From positions 310,001 through 374,000 of the forward strand of contig JACKAF010000003.1 in NCBI GenBank assembly GCA_020635235.1: a DNA stretch of 64,000 bases, read 5' to 3'. Positions 8,656 through 17,436 of this stretch are shown here, one piece after another. The first letter of the stretch is position 1; the number at the start of each line of letters is the position of its first letter. The position numbers and the translations under genes are program-made. This DNA comes from Pseudobdellovibrionaceae bacterium. GTDB lineage: Bacteria; Bdellovibrionota; FAC87; UBA2466; JACKAF01. The notes under the pieces were generated by a model. It saw nothing but the letters and a program-made list of their open reading frames with translations, was not told the DNA's origin and ran no database searches.

Positions 8656-9015
8656 ATGAATCCAAAGCTTGGGGTGCTGCTGGCACCGGTGCTGTTTCTC
8701 GCGTGGATTGGGTGCGCAAATACTCAGATTATTGCGAAAGCGGATGGGAGCTATATGGTGCATTCGACCTCCTCTTCTGAGAGCTACGCTCTGAAGGGGG
8801 CGGTAAAAGATGCAGAGGCCCATTGCGCTACGCTGGGCAAGCGATTCGCGATGATCGATCAACGAACGCAGTACCAGGGTATGGACAAGACGGCCAAGGG
8901 CGTTATTGGGGCCGTGGGTGCTTTGACCCGATCGGATACGGACTATTACTCGCATCGAAATAGTATGGATTCTGCCGAAGACTATAAGGTCGAACTCGAT
9001 TTTGTTTGTAAGTAA
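8656..9015 (+). CDS. Putative lipoprotein of unknown function
   Basis: 119 residues. The N-terminal hydrophobic segment ends in LAWIGCANTQ, a lipobox-like site with Cys about 22, so it is probably exported and lipidated. The rest is small and polar, with two further Cys (AHCATLG and a C-terminal Cys two residues from the end) that might form a disulfide. No family recognised. The frame is open further upstream, but only through the previous gene; the ATG at 8656 with TGGAGA ahead is chosen. Confidence 0.65.
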   Translation: MNPKLGVLLAPVLFLAWIGCANTQIIAKADGSYMVHSTSSSESYALKGAVKDAEAHCATLGKRFAMIDQRTQYQGMDKTAKGVIGAVGALTRSDTDYYSHRNSMDSAEDYKVELDFVCK

Positions 9016-9038
9016 ACTTACAAAGAATGGGGGCGTTC

Positions 9039-9809
9039 ATGACTAGGATTTTGCTTCTTGGGTTTTTCTGCTTTTCGATTTGCGCTCTGGGAGAAATGAG
9101 CCTGGACTTCCAGTCCTGGTCTGCAAAAGACAAAAAGGCCGAACACAAAATCACCTATACCTTTGGGACCAAACGTCACCGCATTGATACCTCGGGCGCC
9201 GATGGTGTGAGCATTTTGCTGGAGCCGGCGGCGGGCAAGATCTACCTGCTTAACCACTCGGGCAAGACCGTGATGGAAATGGATGAAGTGCAGCTCAAAA
9301 AAATGGCGGAGACCGCGGCAAAAGCTCTTACCGTGATAAAGAAGCAGCTTGGCGGGAACCTAAGTTCCTTGCCACCTGCTGCGCGCAAGCAGCTGCAAGA
9401 AATGGAAAAGCTGACCGCAAAGCCCGCTAAGTATACATACAAGAAGCTTGCGTCCAATGTAGCGGTGAGCAAGTGGAAAACTACTCAGTATCTGGTGCTA
9501 GCCAACAAGCACCCTGTCTCCAAGGTTTGGACGCAGGATTGGAAAGACGCTCCTCTAAAGCGCTCGCAACTCCAACCCATTTTTGACATGACGGATCGGA
9601 TCGTTTCCATGCCGGGACCGGGGGCCATGCGATTGCCGCGCCTTTCGGCGGAGTTGGGGCTTCCCATCAAGACCGAAGAAATGGACAACAAAGGGCGTGT
9701 GACCGGGGGATCCGTACTCACAGATGTCCATGATCGTAAGGTTGCTCAGAACTTTTTTGAGGTCCCAGCGGGCTACAAGAAAACGGCTATGCCGATGATG
9801 CCCAAATAG
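9039..9809 (+). CDS. Exported DUF4412-like protein
   Basis: 256 residues with a cleavable signal peptide (MTRILLLGFFCFSICALG). The body is mostly beta-type, with the features I associate with DUF4412 proteins: an early KITYTFGTKRHRID strand, SGKTVMEMDE, and the closing NFFEVPAGYKK. Its role is unknown; such proteins are thought to be periplasmic or outer-membrane associated. The ATG at 9039 has GGGGGCG in good position, so it is preferred to the in-frame ATG at 9027. It follows the lipoprotein by 23 nt. Confidence 0.65.
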   Translation: MTRILLLGFFCFSICALGEMSLDFQSWSAKDKKAEHKITYTFGTKRHRIDTSGADGVSILLEPAAGKIYLLNHSGKTVMEMDEVQLKKMAETAAKALTVIKKQLGGNLSSLPPAARKQLQEMEKLTAKPAKYTYKKLASNVAVSKWKTTQYLVLANKHPVSKVWTQDWKDAPLKRSQLQPIFDMTDRIVSMPGPGAMRLPRLSAELGLPIKTEEMDNKGRVTGGSVLTDVHDRKVAQNFFEVPAGYKKTAMPMMPK

Positions 9810-9832
9810 ACTCTTTCGAGCCAGTCGCCGGT

Positions 9833-11578
9833 CTACGCTTTTGTGATTAGATCGAGCCCGCGTTCGATGAGCCACTTCTTAGTTTTGTTCCCGGAACTCT
9901 CGAGATTGGCGCGCAAGGCGTCGATCCCGGATAGCTGAGATCGAGCGGCATCGGGAAGTTCTTCTGCGATTTCTAGAAGCTCTAATTGGATCAGCCAATC
10001 ATCCGCAAAGATTTTTGCCTGATCTAGAAGCGCCTGCAGTGCCTTCGGATCGGATTTTCCACCGTCGCGGTAGGCGCGCACCCTTTGATACATTTCGAAA
10101 CGTTTCTTTTCGGACTCTGAGTGCGGGCTCGTGCGGCTGGGGGAAGACGTCGCAAGTCCCACTTCGTACTCCCCGTACTGAACACGATCTGCCGGACCAC
10201 CGTGGACGGACACAACCTGGTTTCCGACCAGCATGTCGAATTCGCCCCACGATGGTTCAAAATATATTTTTGTACCGCGTTTCACCGTGCAGTCTGCCCA
10301 CGTCAAACAGAGGAGTTTTCCTTGCAGGCGAAGGGATGATTTCAACGTTCCGCTTACTTCAAAGCCGCTTTCAAATACGAGCGTGGCTCGTTTATTGGGA
10401 ACGAGACCCAGCCGAGTAAGATCGGAATCGTTAGCTTCCGTGGGTGCCTTGTCTAGCCCCCTCCATTTTCCGATAGGCGAGCTAAAGCCGTGCGGGTGGC
10501 GCTCACGCCCATGGCCTTCAAGCTGTTTTTCGTTCATGCATAGTTGCACCGGACCTTCAAAAGCGATGAAGCTCGGGTTGTCCCGGGAGTCGACTTCAAA
10601 GGTTTTGCAAACACCGGACGCGGCTATCCCTGAATCCAAAACTGCTGTGGTTACGGTACGTGCTTCGACGGCCCGTTCCAGCCCAACTTTCCCACCGATC
10701 TTAAAGGCCATCCGATCTTCCAGATGTTCCAAAACCACCGTGAGGTGCTTCATATTGGGCGTCACAAACAACTGTGGTTGTGGTTCAGTGATGTCATAGG
10801 AATATTCGACGCAGTCGACGGTAAGCGGTATTTTTTTTACGGTATCGGACAAACAATTTTGGCTCTCTCCTACGCTGGATAGCAGCCCTGCACCATAAAT
10901 TCGAGGGTTTGTAATATCTCCGGCAAGGCCGTACTCCACCGTCCACCAGTTCATTCTGGCTACTTTGGCGGCCTCGCTAACAAAACTGATGTTCCGATTC
11001 GCTTCCTCCAGCGCGGCCTCGGCCTTTTTGATCTGGCTTGGCGTGCAGTCGGGATTCTCTTTGACATCGGAAAGATTGCGTATGGCTTCGTAGAGGCGAA
11101 TGTCTTCGAGTGACATGATCGCCTTTTGCGCTAGGGTCGCGTAGCGACACAAGTACTCTGCGTATTCAGGATCGGCCAGCACGGGGGCATGGCCCGCGGC
11201 TTCGTGAACGATGTCCGGGGCGGGTGTATAAGCGATGTGCTCGACCGTTCGCATGTCCGCCGCGATTGGCAGTACCTTGCGAGATTGAAAATCCAAGAAA
11301 GCGCTGGGGGGAATGAAGCCAACTACAGGGACAGCTCCCCACCCAAAACGATTGAGGGCTTCATCCATTTCTGTAATTCGCGGAATGCGGTCTGTGGGTA
11401 TGCCGGTCTTCTCAAGACCTTCCAGGTAGCTCTCTACGGCGTGCTCACGAAAATACTGACGGGATTGGCGCATGATATAGCGCCAGGCCGCGTGGTCCTC
11501 GGCGGTGTAGTTCTCGTACCTTTGTACTGAAATATACTTCCTAAGGTATTCGGGTAAATTTTGTACGGCGGCGCTCAT
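9833..11578 (-). CDS. Aromatic amino acid hydroxylase (phenylalanine 4-monooxygenase type), long form
   Basis: Non-haem iron, tetrahydropterin-dependent enzyme, most likely converting Phe to Tyr. The catalytic domain is in the first 270 residues: the iron-binding DIVHEAAGHAPVL supplies both His (about residue 120) and WWTVEYGLAG supplies the Glu. The PPSAFLDFQSRKVLPIA segment before them is typical. The protein then continues for about 300 residues with no recognised domain, predicted first beta-rich and then helical; short bacterial PAH is about 270-300 aa. The start at 11578 has GGGGGA 7 nt upstream. A pterin carbinolamine dehydratase at 25711 and hpd at 37023 support a Phe/Tyr catabolic role. 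Confidence 0.9.
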   Translation of the reverse strand: MSAAVQNLPEYLRKYISVQRYENYTAEDHAAWRYIMRQSRQYFREHAVESYLEGLEKTGIPTDRIPRITEMDEALNRFGWGAVPVVGFIPPSAFLDFQSRKVLPIAADMRTVEHIAYTPAPDIVHEAAGHAPVLADPEYAEYLCRYATLAQKAIMSLEDIRLYEAIRNLSDVKENPDCTPSQIKKAEAALEEANRNISFVSEAAKVARMNWWTVEYGLAGDITNPRIYGAGLLSSVGESQNCLSDTVKKIPLTVDCVEYSYDITEPQPQLFVTPNMKHLTVVLEHLEDRMAFKIGGKVGLERAVEARTVTTAVLDSGIAASGVCKTFEVDSRDNPSFIAFEGPVQLCMNEKQLEGHGRERHPHGFSSPIGKWRGLDKAPTEANDSDLTRLGLVPNKRATLVFESGFEVSGTLKSSLRLQGKLLCLTWADCTVKRGTKIYFEPSWGEFDMLVGNQVVSVHGGPADRVQYGEYEVGLATSSPSRTSPHSESEKKRFEMYQRVRAYRDGGKSDPKALQALLDQAKIFADDWLIQLELLEIAEELPDAARSQLSGIDALRANLESSGNKTKKWLIERGLDLITKA

Positions 11579-11664
11579 GATGCGGTCCCCCAAATCTATG
11601 AGCAGTCTACCGGTTCTATGTGGGGATGAAAAGAGGGGCCGGGGAGGGCGTTAGGTGGGGTTAA

Positions 11665-11688
11665 CCCGGGGACCCGAAGATCCCCGGG
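11665..11688. repeat. GC-rich hairpin between two minus-strand genes
   Basis: A perfect 8-bp inverted repeat (CCCGGGGA / TCCCCGGG) with an 8-nt loop lies 12 nt after the stop of the secreted protein gene. It could end that transcript, but no U-tract follows, so a Rho-independent role is uncertain. Confidence 0.4.
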
Positions 11689-11699
11689 GCTTTGCCGCA

Positions 11700-12749
11700 C
11701 TAATTTTGCAGTTCTACTTGTACCAGCTTGCGTTGAGACTCTCCCTGGAGAAGGGGCGAAATGAAGAGCAACTGGTGGTTGCTCGTCAGCCGCGCATCCC
11801 GTGGTGTAAACTCCGAGATGTTCCAGTTTTCGACTAGGCGCGCCACATTGCCTTGTTCCAGGTAAGCAATTTCCAGCCCTTTTCCGCGAGTCCAAGTTGC
11901 GACCGTTGGGTTCTGGTAGTCGAGGATCATGGGCTGCTGACCCGACAGTTTGTGCGGGGTGCAACGGTTTCCGCGTACCCAAAGGAAATTAGAATTCTGG
12001 TTGTCGGTCTTGATGGCGTACGAGGCGTCCTGATTGAAGTTGTAGATTTCCTGAATCCGTCCCGGATACCCGGTGCCGTTGGGGCTTTCCTGCGTGTAGG
12101 CACAGTTGCGCGTGACATCCACCAGGTACGTGTCCAGATGCTGGCGGTTTAGCCAATCATAGTGAACGCTGTATAGACGAAAGTGGGGGAAGTGAAAGCC
12201 TTCCGCCAACTTGGTTTCCGGTCGAATGGGCATCGAGCAAACTTTGATGGCCTCACGATCGCCGTAGTGGTATCGAAACACCTCGATCGTGTGTTTTCCT
12301 GTGGCCGCCATGTTTCGATTCAAGGTGTAGAGATCATTTCCGCTCCAAAAAAGATGGCGCAAAGGCTGTTCGGCACCATTGAACTCTTGCCACGTATCCG
12401 TATGCGTATCGAAAATCAGGTTGCGTCCCTCGGTGACAACATAACGGTTTTGGGTTTCGGTGATGTCTGACATCCTGCGATCCATCGGGGTCAGTCCCGT
12501 GTAAAGCCCAGAATAGAGAGAGTACTCTCGGAGTTGATTGTCATACGTCCGAAACACTACCTTTCCTGTTTCTTCCCAAAGATTGAAGTCCTGAGCGCCC
12601 AGTCGAGTTTCCAAGTGATTGAATTTGGGCCAAAGTTGGATGGGGCTAAAAGGAGTGGGACCGCCCATGCAGTTAATGGCCCACGCTTCTATTGAGCTTA
12701 GGGCCATCACTAAAAATATGAGTGCTGTGCCAAGTTGCGCGTTTTTCAT
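11700..12749 (-). CDS. Secreted protein of unknown function, possibly beta-propeller
   Basis: 349 residues. A signal peptide of about 24 residues ends near ALSSIEAWA. The mature part is rich in short beta segments with repeated aromatic-turn patterns (for example FRTYDNQLREYSLYSG and DTHTDTWQEFNG), suggestive of a WD/Kelch-like propeller, and has Cys at about 27, 171, 212 and 263 that may pair. No catalytic motif seen. Its ATG overlaps the stop of the upstream regulator gene by 4 nt, so the two are cotranscribed and probably work together. Confidence 0.6.
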   Translation of the reverse strand: MKNAQLGTALIFLVMALSSIEAWAINCMGGPTPFSPIQLWPKFNHLETRLGAQDFNLWEETGKVVFRTYDNQLREYSLYSGLYTGLTPMDRRMSDITETQNRYVVTEGRNLIFDTHTDTWQEFNGAEQPLRHLFWSGNDLYTLNRNMAATGKHTIEVFRYHYGDREAIKVCSMPIRPETKLAEGFHFPHFRLYSVHYDWLNRQHLDTYLVDVTRNCAYTQESPNGTGYPGRIQEIYNFNQDASYAIKTDNQNSNFLWVRGNRCTPHKLSGQQPMILDYQNPTVATWTRGKGLEIAYLEQGNVARLVENWNISEFTPRDARLTSNHQLLFISPLLQGESQRKLVQVELQN

Positions 12750-13816
12750 GCGATCCCCCTGATCCTTTTTACGGTGGGCACCAGCCGGTACCCGTTGTTT
12801 TCGCTACAGATGACGTTTTTTGGTAATCCCAAACTCTTAAACTGTTTTCGCAATGAATGTATCTGCGAGTAAATTAGTCTGTCGTCGACTTTAGGTACGT
12901 ACTCGCGGTCGCAAAGTGTGTTGACGATAACATCTTTTTCCAGGAAACGGTGCTTGAGAAAGAGCATGAATAGCTTTTCCTTCGGGTTGCTCCGCTTCAG
13001 ATGGACGCTCTTTCCAAGATACTTCACAATGTACCCGGCTCGCGAATCGTCGGAATAGTACTCAATGTGTCCGATGGAAGTCCGTTCAGCGAGCGCCGCT
13101 TTCAGCTCGTCCAGAATAATATTTACAGTTTTGGATCGCTTGCTCTCCACGCGAAGTTTAACTTCTTCGATAATCTGAGAGGCCTCTACATAGTTTTTTC
13201 GATCAAGTTGAACCCAGGCCTGTATGAAACGTACGTACACATATTCGTACCAATTCGCCTCAAAAGTTACCCTTTCTCTTAATTCGTTGAGGATGGCATC
13301 CGAAGCATCCAGATTCCCCTCGTAGCGAAGAATGTTGGCACGCCATATATCCAATAGAGTTTTTGTCATTGCATCTGGCTGAGGCGGGATCGAGTCCAAG
13401 AGGAGTCGGCAGGCGATGTAATCCTTTTTTATTTCGTAGTACCGCATAAGGCACATTTTTGCCTTAACGTGATAGCCTTGGCCGTTAGGGTTGCGGATAG
13501 TTTCTTCAAATTTTTCTTTGGCCTGATTGAAGTCGCCCTTGGAGAGGAAGACCATTCCCAGCTGGTAGGTGACCTCCGGGGTATTGAGCTGCGAGTAGTG
13601 TTTCTCTAGTTCCGCGATGTAAAAGTCCAGCTCGTGGGTTTTTCCCATTTCCAAAAGGACGCGGGTGAAAAAACCAATATACTTCGCGTGGCCTGGCTCT
13701 AGCTTGAAAGGGATTCGGTCAAAATAGCGTCGGAGAATATTGTAGGCTTCCACCAGCCTACAGGAATAGAAGTACTCTTCTGCCTGTTTTAGGCGCTTTT
13801 CGGTAACGGCATCCAT
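12746..13816 (-). CDS. TPR-containing regulator with C-terminal OmpR-type winged helix
   Basis: 356 residues. Residues 1-230 are helical with tetratricopeptide-like repeats (TYQLGMVFLSKGDFNQAKEK is the clearest). The last 90 residues look like a trans_reg_C winged helix: DDRLIYSQIHSLRKQF is the recognition-helix region and ENNGYRLVP the closing hairpin. The order is reversed relative to SARP-type regulators, which carry the DNA-binding domain first, and there is no receiver domain. It likely binds DNA in response to a protein partner held by the TPRs. It is coupled to the secreted protein gene downstream, and a palindrome lies 44 nt upstream. Confidence 0.75.
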   Translation of the reverse strand: MDAVTEKRLKQAEEYFYSCRLVEAYNILRRYFDRIPFKLEPGHAKYIGFFTRVLLEMGKTHELDFYIAELEKHYSQLNTPEVTYQLGMVFLSKGDFNQAKEKFEETIRNPNGQGYHVKAKMCLMRYYEIKKDYIACRLLLDSIPPQPDAMTKTLLDIWRANILRYEGNLDASDAILNELRERVTFEANWYEYVYVRFIQAWVQLDRKNYVEASQIIEEVKLRVESKRSKTVNIILDELKAALAERTSIGHIEYYSDDSRAGYIVKYLGKSVHLKRSNPKEKLFMLFLKHRFLEKDVIVNTLCDREYVPKVDDRLIYSQIHSLRKQFKSLGLPKNVICSENNGYRLVPTVKRIRGIA

Positions 13817-13859
13817 GTAGTGTAGGTTGGTCTAGGCTTGATATTAGTTTTTAACTTAA

Positions 13860-13873
13860 CACAGTAAACTGTG
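13860..13873. promoter_or_regulatory. Palindrome upstream of the TPR/winged-helix regulator
   Basis: A 6-bp inverted repeat, CACAGT-AA-ACTGTG, sits 44 nt before the regulator's start. Related half sites (CTGTGGACTGTGG) occur about 80 nt further on. Site shape fits a dimeric DNA-binding protein; autoregulation by the neighbouring regulator is a guess. Confidence 0.3.
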
Positions 13874-13983
13874 CGTAAGAGAGGGAATTGTAGGCCAAAG
13901 CCTTGCCAGGCCTGCATTCTAGGAACACTTGTTAACATTTTACGCTGTGGACTGTGGCGGGTTCGTAAATATCTGATAAAGTT

Positions 13984-14002
13984 ACTCTATTAAAAATAGA
14001 GT
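13984..14002. repeat. AT-rich inverted repeat before the carboxypeptidase gene
   Basis: A perfect 8-bp inverted repeat (ACTCTATT / AATAGAGT) with a 3-nt AAA spacer is followed by CTTTTT on the plus strand, 78 nt before the carboxypeptidase start. It could be an operator or attenuator-like hairpin. The rest of the 263-nt gap holds no gene. Confidence 0.35.
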
Positions 14003-14079
14003 CTTTTTCGTTTCACCAACATTCAAACAATGCGGCACGTAGATTCGGTGTTGTACGTACCTCAACAATAGGGGGCCTT

Positions 14080-15306
14080 ATGGCTTGGGTTCGTATACTG
14101 TTTTCCGTTTGCTTAGTCCTTTCTTCTCTTGCGATGGCTCGGGAAGAGAATTCAAAGCTCTACTTGGTAAGTGTTAAAGCTGATACAGCGCAACAGCGCA
14201 GTCAAATTGCTGATACGGGAGTCGCGTTAGATGGGTTTTTCACAGACTCGGTGACCTTTATCGGAACAGATGCGGACATCCAGCGTGTGGCGCAGCTCGG
14301 CTTTAAGCTTGAGCGCACTGATCTTCCAGAGCGCATGGTGGATGATTTCCCGAGCTCCGACAGTTCTTTCCACAACTATGCGGAAACCAATGCCGCCCTG
14401 GATGAGCTCGTAACCCAGCACCCCGATATCGTATCCAAACATGTGATTGGCAAAAGCGTCGAGGGACGGGACATCACGGGGGTTCGGATTTCCTCGTCTG
14501 CGGCGATGGACTCCTTGCCTACGGCCGTCTTTATCGGCTGCCACCACGCACGGGAACATTTGAGCGTCGAGGTCCCTCTGATGCTTGCCCAATATCTGGC
14601 CAACCAGTACGCCAGCAACCCTCGGGTAAAAGAGATGGTAGATACCCGCGAAATTTGGGTAGTGCCCATGCTCAATCCCGATGGTGCCGAGTACGACATC
14701 AGCACTGGAAGCTATAAGTGGTGGAGAAAGAATCGGCGGGAAAATAGCGGAAGCAGCTATGGCGTCGATCTTAACCGCAACTACGGGAAGGGATTTGGTG
14801 GCCCGGGTTCCAGCTCAAGCCCGAGTTCGGATACCTACCACGGACCAAGTGCCTTTTCGGAGCCGGAGACTGCAGCTGTTCGCGACTTTGTAAGGGCGCG
14901 TAACAAGACTACCGTTCTTCTTTCCTTTCATACGTTCAGCGAGTTGGTCCTATGGCCATGGGGACACACAGAAGATGTGATCTCGGATGCCAAAGATCGA
15001 TCCGTTTTCGAAACCATGGGAAAGAAAATGGCGACTTGGAATCGGTACACCCCTCAAAAGTCGAGTGATCTTTACGTGGCGTCCGGAGATACAACGGACT
15101 GGGCGTACGATGAACTCAAGATCTTCGCTTTCACTTTTGAGTTGTCCCCGAGCTCACTCTTTGGAGGCGGCTTCTATCCCGGTGCGTCGGCCATTCAGCC
15201 CACGTTTGCCGAGAATCTAGAGCCCACTCTGTATTTGATTGAAAATGCGGCGGATCCTTACGGCGTTTTGAACGACGAAGTAACCGATCCGTTGGGAATT
15301 CTGTAG
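14080..15306 (+). CDS. Secreted zinc carboxypeptidase (M14 family)
   Basis: Metallocarboxypeptidase removing C-terminal residues from peptides, exported via an N-terminal signal peptide (cleavage near LSSLAMA). An activation-like prodomain spans about residues 25-95. The catalytic domain has the zinc motif CHHAREHLSVE (His and Glu in HxxE form), NPDGAEY, DLNRNYGKGF (substrate-binding Asn-Arg), the third zinc ligand in LSFHTFSE, and the catalytic Glu in FTFELSP. At 408 residues it matches carboxypeptidase T-like secreted enzymes. Monocistronic, closed by a strong hairpin. Confidence 0.93.
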   Translation: MAWVRILFSVCLVLSSLAMAREENSKLYLVSVKADTAQQRSQIADTGVALDGFFTDSVTFIGTDADIQRVAQLGFKLERTDLPERMVDDFPSSDSSFHNYAETNAALDELVTQHPDIVSKHVIGKSVEGRDITGVRISSSAAMDSLPTAVFIGCHHAREHLSVEVPLMLAQYLANQYASNPRVKEMVDTREIWVVPMLNPDGAEYDISTGSYKWWRKNRRENSGSSYGVDLNRNYGKGFGGPGSSSSPSSDTYHGPSAFSEPETAAVRDFVRARNKTTVLLSFHTFSELVLWPWGHTEDVISDAKDRSVFETMGKKMATWNRYTPQKSSDLYVASGDTTDWAYDELKIFAFTFELSPSSLFGGGFYPGASAIQPTFAENLEPTLYLIENAADPYGVLNDEVTDPLGIL

Positions 15307-15316
15307 CCTAGGAATG

Positions 15317-15346
15317 CCAGGCGTACGCGCTCGCGCGTACGCCTGG
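15317..15346. terminator. Strong hairpin between convergent genes
   Basis: Perfect 13-bp stem (CCAGGCGTACGCG and its complement) with a 4-nt loop, 10 nt after the carboxypeptidase stop and 9 nt before the stop of the opposing gene. The convergent location fits a bidirectional terminator, although neither side has a clear U-tract. Confidence 0.6.
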
Positions 15347-15355
15347 AACTCCCCT

Positions 15356-15775
15356 CTATAAGTCCAAAAGATTCAGCCCCGTCTCCTCGTCTGGTTTCCT
15401 ATCAATCCTGTTAGCGTGCACTTCGATATGCACTTCAACGGTTACCGAACATTCTGTGTCAAATAAGTGTCCAGCTAATGCCTGAAATTCTCTGGTTCCA
15501 AGGGTTGCGTGCACATGGATCACCGGAGCATTGTCATAGTAGCTAATATTCCCGACCAGACTCACTAGCTCGCAGTCTTCGGGAATGCTCTTCTCTACGT
15601 AGGATCGAGTTTCCAAATCGTAAAATCCCAGCCGGCTATTGCAAACGGCACCCAATCCAGTGAGCGTTCCGCTCTGTATTTCGTTGGTTTGAATAAAATG
15701 CCGAAGCGTTTCCATAAAGGTCTCGCCCCTTGCAAGCCTTACAATGTACCCACGCTCTGTTTGTCTGTGTACCAT
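15356..15775 (-). CDS. PPC/PCC domain (DUF296) protein
   Basis: 139 residues made up entirely of one PPC domain, the trimeric fold found in plant AT-hook proteins and in small prokaryotic proteins. Visible landmarks are GYIVRLARGETFMETL at the start, GTLTGLGAVCNSRLGFYDL, and the conserved metal-site-like PVIHVHATLG. No AT-hook precedes it. In bacteria such proteins have no firm function; DNA binding is often assigned without proof. Its ATG immediately follows the gloB stop (TAG-ATG), so it is translated from the same mRNA. Confidence 0.85.
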   Translation of the reverse strand: MVHRQTERGYIVRLARGETFMETLRHFIQTNEIQSGTLTGLGAVCNSRLGFYDLETRSYVEKSIPEDCELVSLVGNISYYDNAPVIHVHATLGTREFQALAGHLFDTECSVTVEVHIEVHANRIDRKPDEETGLNLLDL

Positions 15776-16540
15776 CTAGAAAGTATCCTTTCTCTTTCGT
15801 ATTTCTGCAAAAACTTGTGCGTCTGTATTGTCTAACATCTGCAACTGTTTCCTAATATCTGGATTGTTGGCCCGCAAAAATGGATTGCAGTCCCATTCGC
15901 TCTGAAGAGTGGAGGGAACCGTCGGTAAACTATCGTGCCGCAGGCGTCTGACTTCCTCACTACGTGCTCTGAGCTTTTGGTTGTCAGGATCAATTACCCG
16001 GGCAAAAGTGGCGTTATCCGCAGTGTATTCGTGTCCGCAATAGAGGCGTGTCGTGCCCGGCAAGTTCCTGAGCGCGTTGAGAGTCCCCCACATTTCCTCT
16101 GCGTTGCCCTCAAAAAGTCGGCCGCAGCCCAGCGAGAAAAGAGTGTCTCCGCTAAAAAGTGCCTCGGCCTCGGGAAACCAATAAAGGATGTGCCCGAGCG
16201 TGTGTCCAACTGCCCCCAGAATTTTTGCGACCGAATCCCCCAGCCTGAATTCCTGCCCGACCTCCACGGCGAAATCGAGACCCGGAATGCGCTTGGCATC
16301 CCCCGCAAAGCCCACAACGCGGCATCCGTAGCGGGATTTTAGCTCCATGTTGCCGCCGACGTGATCGTAATGGTGGTGGGTGTTGAGGACAAAATTCAGA
16401 TCCCATCCCAGGGTTTCCAGAACCTCGATGACTCCTTCCGCGACCGACGGATCGACAACCGCTGTCTGCTGCGATTTCTGGTCGCGGAGCAGGTAAGCGT
16501 AGTTGTCTTCCAGGAGTGGAATAGTGCGGATATCCAACAT
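15776..16540 (-). CDS. gloB: Hydroxyacylglutathione hydrolase (glyoxalase II)
   Basis: Metallo-beta-lactamase-fold enzyme hydrolysing S-lactoylglutathione to lactate and glutathione in methylglyoxal detoxification. The metal motif THHHYDHVGG is near residue 54; further ligands lie in GHTLGHI, FSGDTLFSLGCGRLFEG and CGHEYT. The C-terminal domain ends in the family-like RKRKDTF. 254 residues, normal length. It is followed without a gap by the PPC-domain gene and is divergent from the glycosyltransferase. Confidence 0.93.
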   Translation of the reverse strand: MLDIRTIPLLEDNYAYLLRDQKSQQTAVVDPSVAEGVIEVLETLGWDLNFVLNTHHHYDHVGGNMELKSRYGCRVVGFAGDAKRIPGLDFAVEVGQEFRLGDSVAKILGAVGHTLGHILYWFPEAEALFSGDTLFSLGCGRLFEGNAEEMWGTLNALRNLPGTTRLYCGHEYTADNATFARVIDPDNQKLRARSEEVRRLRHDSLPTVPSTLQSEWDCNPFLRANNPDIRKQLQMLDNTDAQVFAEIRKRKDTF

Positions 16541-16574
16541 GGGCCATTCATATCCGGACCCGAGGCCAATTACA

Positions 16575-17339
16575 ATGCTCTTTAGAAGTGCTACACTGAG
16601 TACTGGGGGTCAATTGATACGTTCGGTCACAGTGGTGATGCCTGCCTTGAATGAGGAGCGCAATCTGGAAGCGGCGGTGCGAAATGCCGTCAATTTATTG
16701 ACGCCCTACACGTCAGACTGGGAGATCTTGATCTTCAATGATGGAAGTAGCGACGCTACCGGTGAAATAGCCGATCGGCTGGCGGCAACCATGCCGAAGG
16801 TGTTTGCTATTCACCACGCGACGTCCAAGAACTTGGGCGGCGTCTATCGGGCCGGTATCCAGCGGGCGCAAAAGGAATTCTTGATCATGCTTCCCGGCGA
16901 CAATGAGAATGGGAGCGAAACCGCACGTCGAATTCTGGATCGGGCGGGCGAGGCCGATATCATTGTCCCTTACGTGGTGAATACCGAAGTGCGCCCATGG
17001 GCACGTCGTTACCTCTCTTCTGCGTTTGTGGCGCTCATCAACCTACTTTCCGGCTGCCGACTTCGCTACTATAACGGAACGGTGTTGCACAAAACGGAGC
17101 GGCTCCGTTCTCTAAACTTCGAGACGAACGGCTTTGGGTACCAAGCCGAGATTTTGGTGGCACTCATCCGGAGCGGTTGCTCGTATCTGGAGGTCGGCGT
17201 GGAACTCGCGCAGCGGGAAAAATCCAGGTCGAGCGCTCTGCGACTTAGGAACTTTTTGCAAGTCGCCAAATTTTTGACGCTTTTGTTTTTTCAACGCTGG
17301 CGTTTTCCTCAGAAACCCGCAGTGGTTAACTTTCGTTAA
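16575..17339 (+). CDS. Family 2 glycosyltransferase
   Basis: GT-A fold transferase, probably using a nucleotide sugar and acting on a lipid carrier or a cell-envelope acceptor. The opening SVTVVMPALNEERNLEAAV and the IFNDGSSDATGEI segment give the nucleotide-binding half; LPGDNENGSE is a DxD-like site. There is a short hydrophobic stretch near SSAFVALINLLSG but no large membrane domain. Two starts are possible: ATG 16575 (GAGG 9 nt upstream) and TTG 16614 (GGGGG 4 nt upstream, behind a possible TTACAA-N16-TACACT promoter). The longer is listed; the shorter is equally credible. Confidence 0.82.
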   Translation: MLFRSATLSTGGQLIRSVTVVMPALNEERNLEAAVRNAVNLLTPYTSDWEILIFNDGSSDATGEIADRLAATMPKVFAIHHATSKNLGGVYRAGIQRAQKEFLIMLPGDNENGSETARRILDRAGEADIIVPYVVNTEVRPWARRYLSSAFVALINLLSGCRLRYYNGTVLHKTERLRSLNFETNGFGYQAEILVALIRSGCSYLEVGVELAQREKSRSSALRLRNFLQVAKFLTLLFFQRWRFPQKPAVVNFR

Positions 17340-17436
17340 GGGCCGCGCAGAATTCCTTCGTAGTCAACCGACCCCAGGCTTTACACTGAATTAATAAACA
17401 GACTTCATCCCCAAAAACAAAAACCAGGAGATTCAA

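Noticed and set aside
17383..17410. lac-like -35 (TTTACA) before the trypsin-like protease
   Set aside because: No -10 element at a suitable distance.
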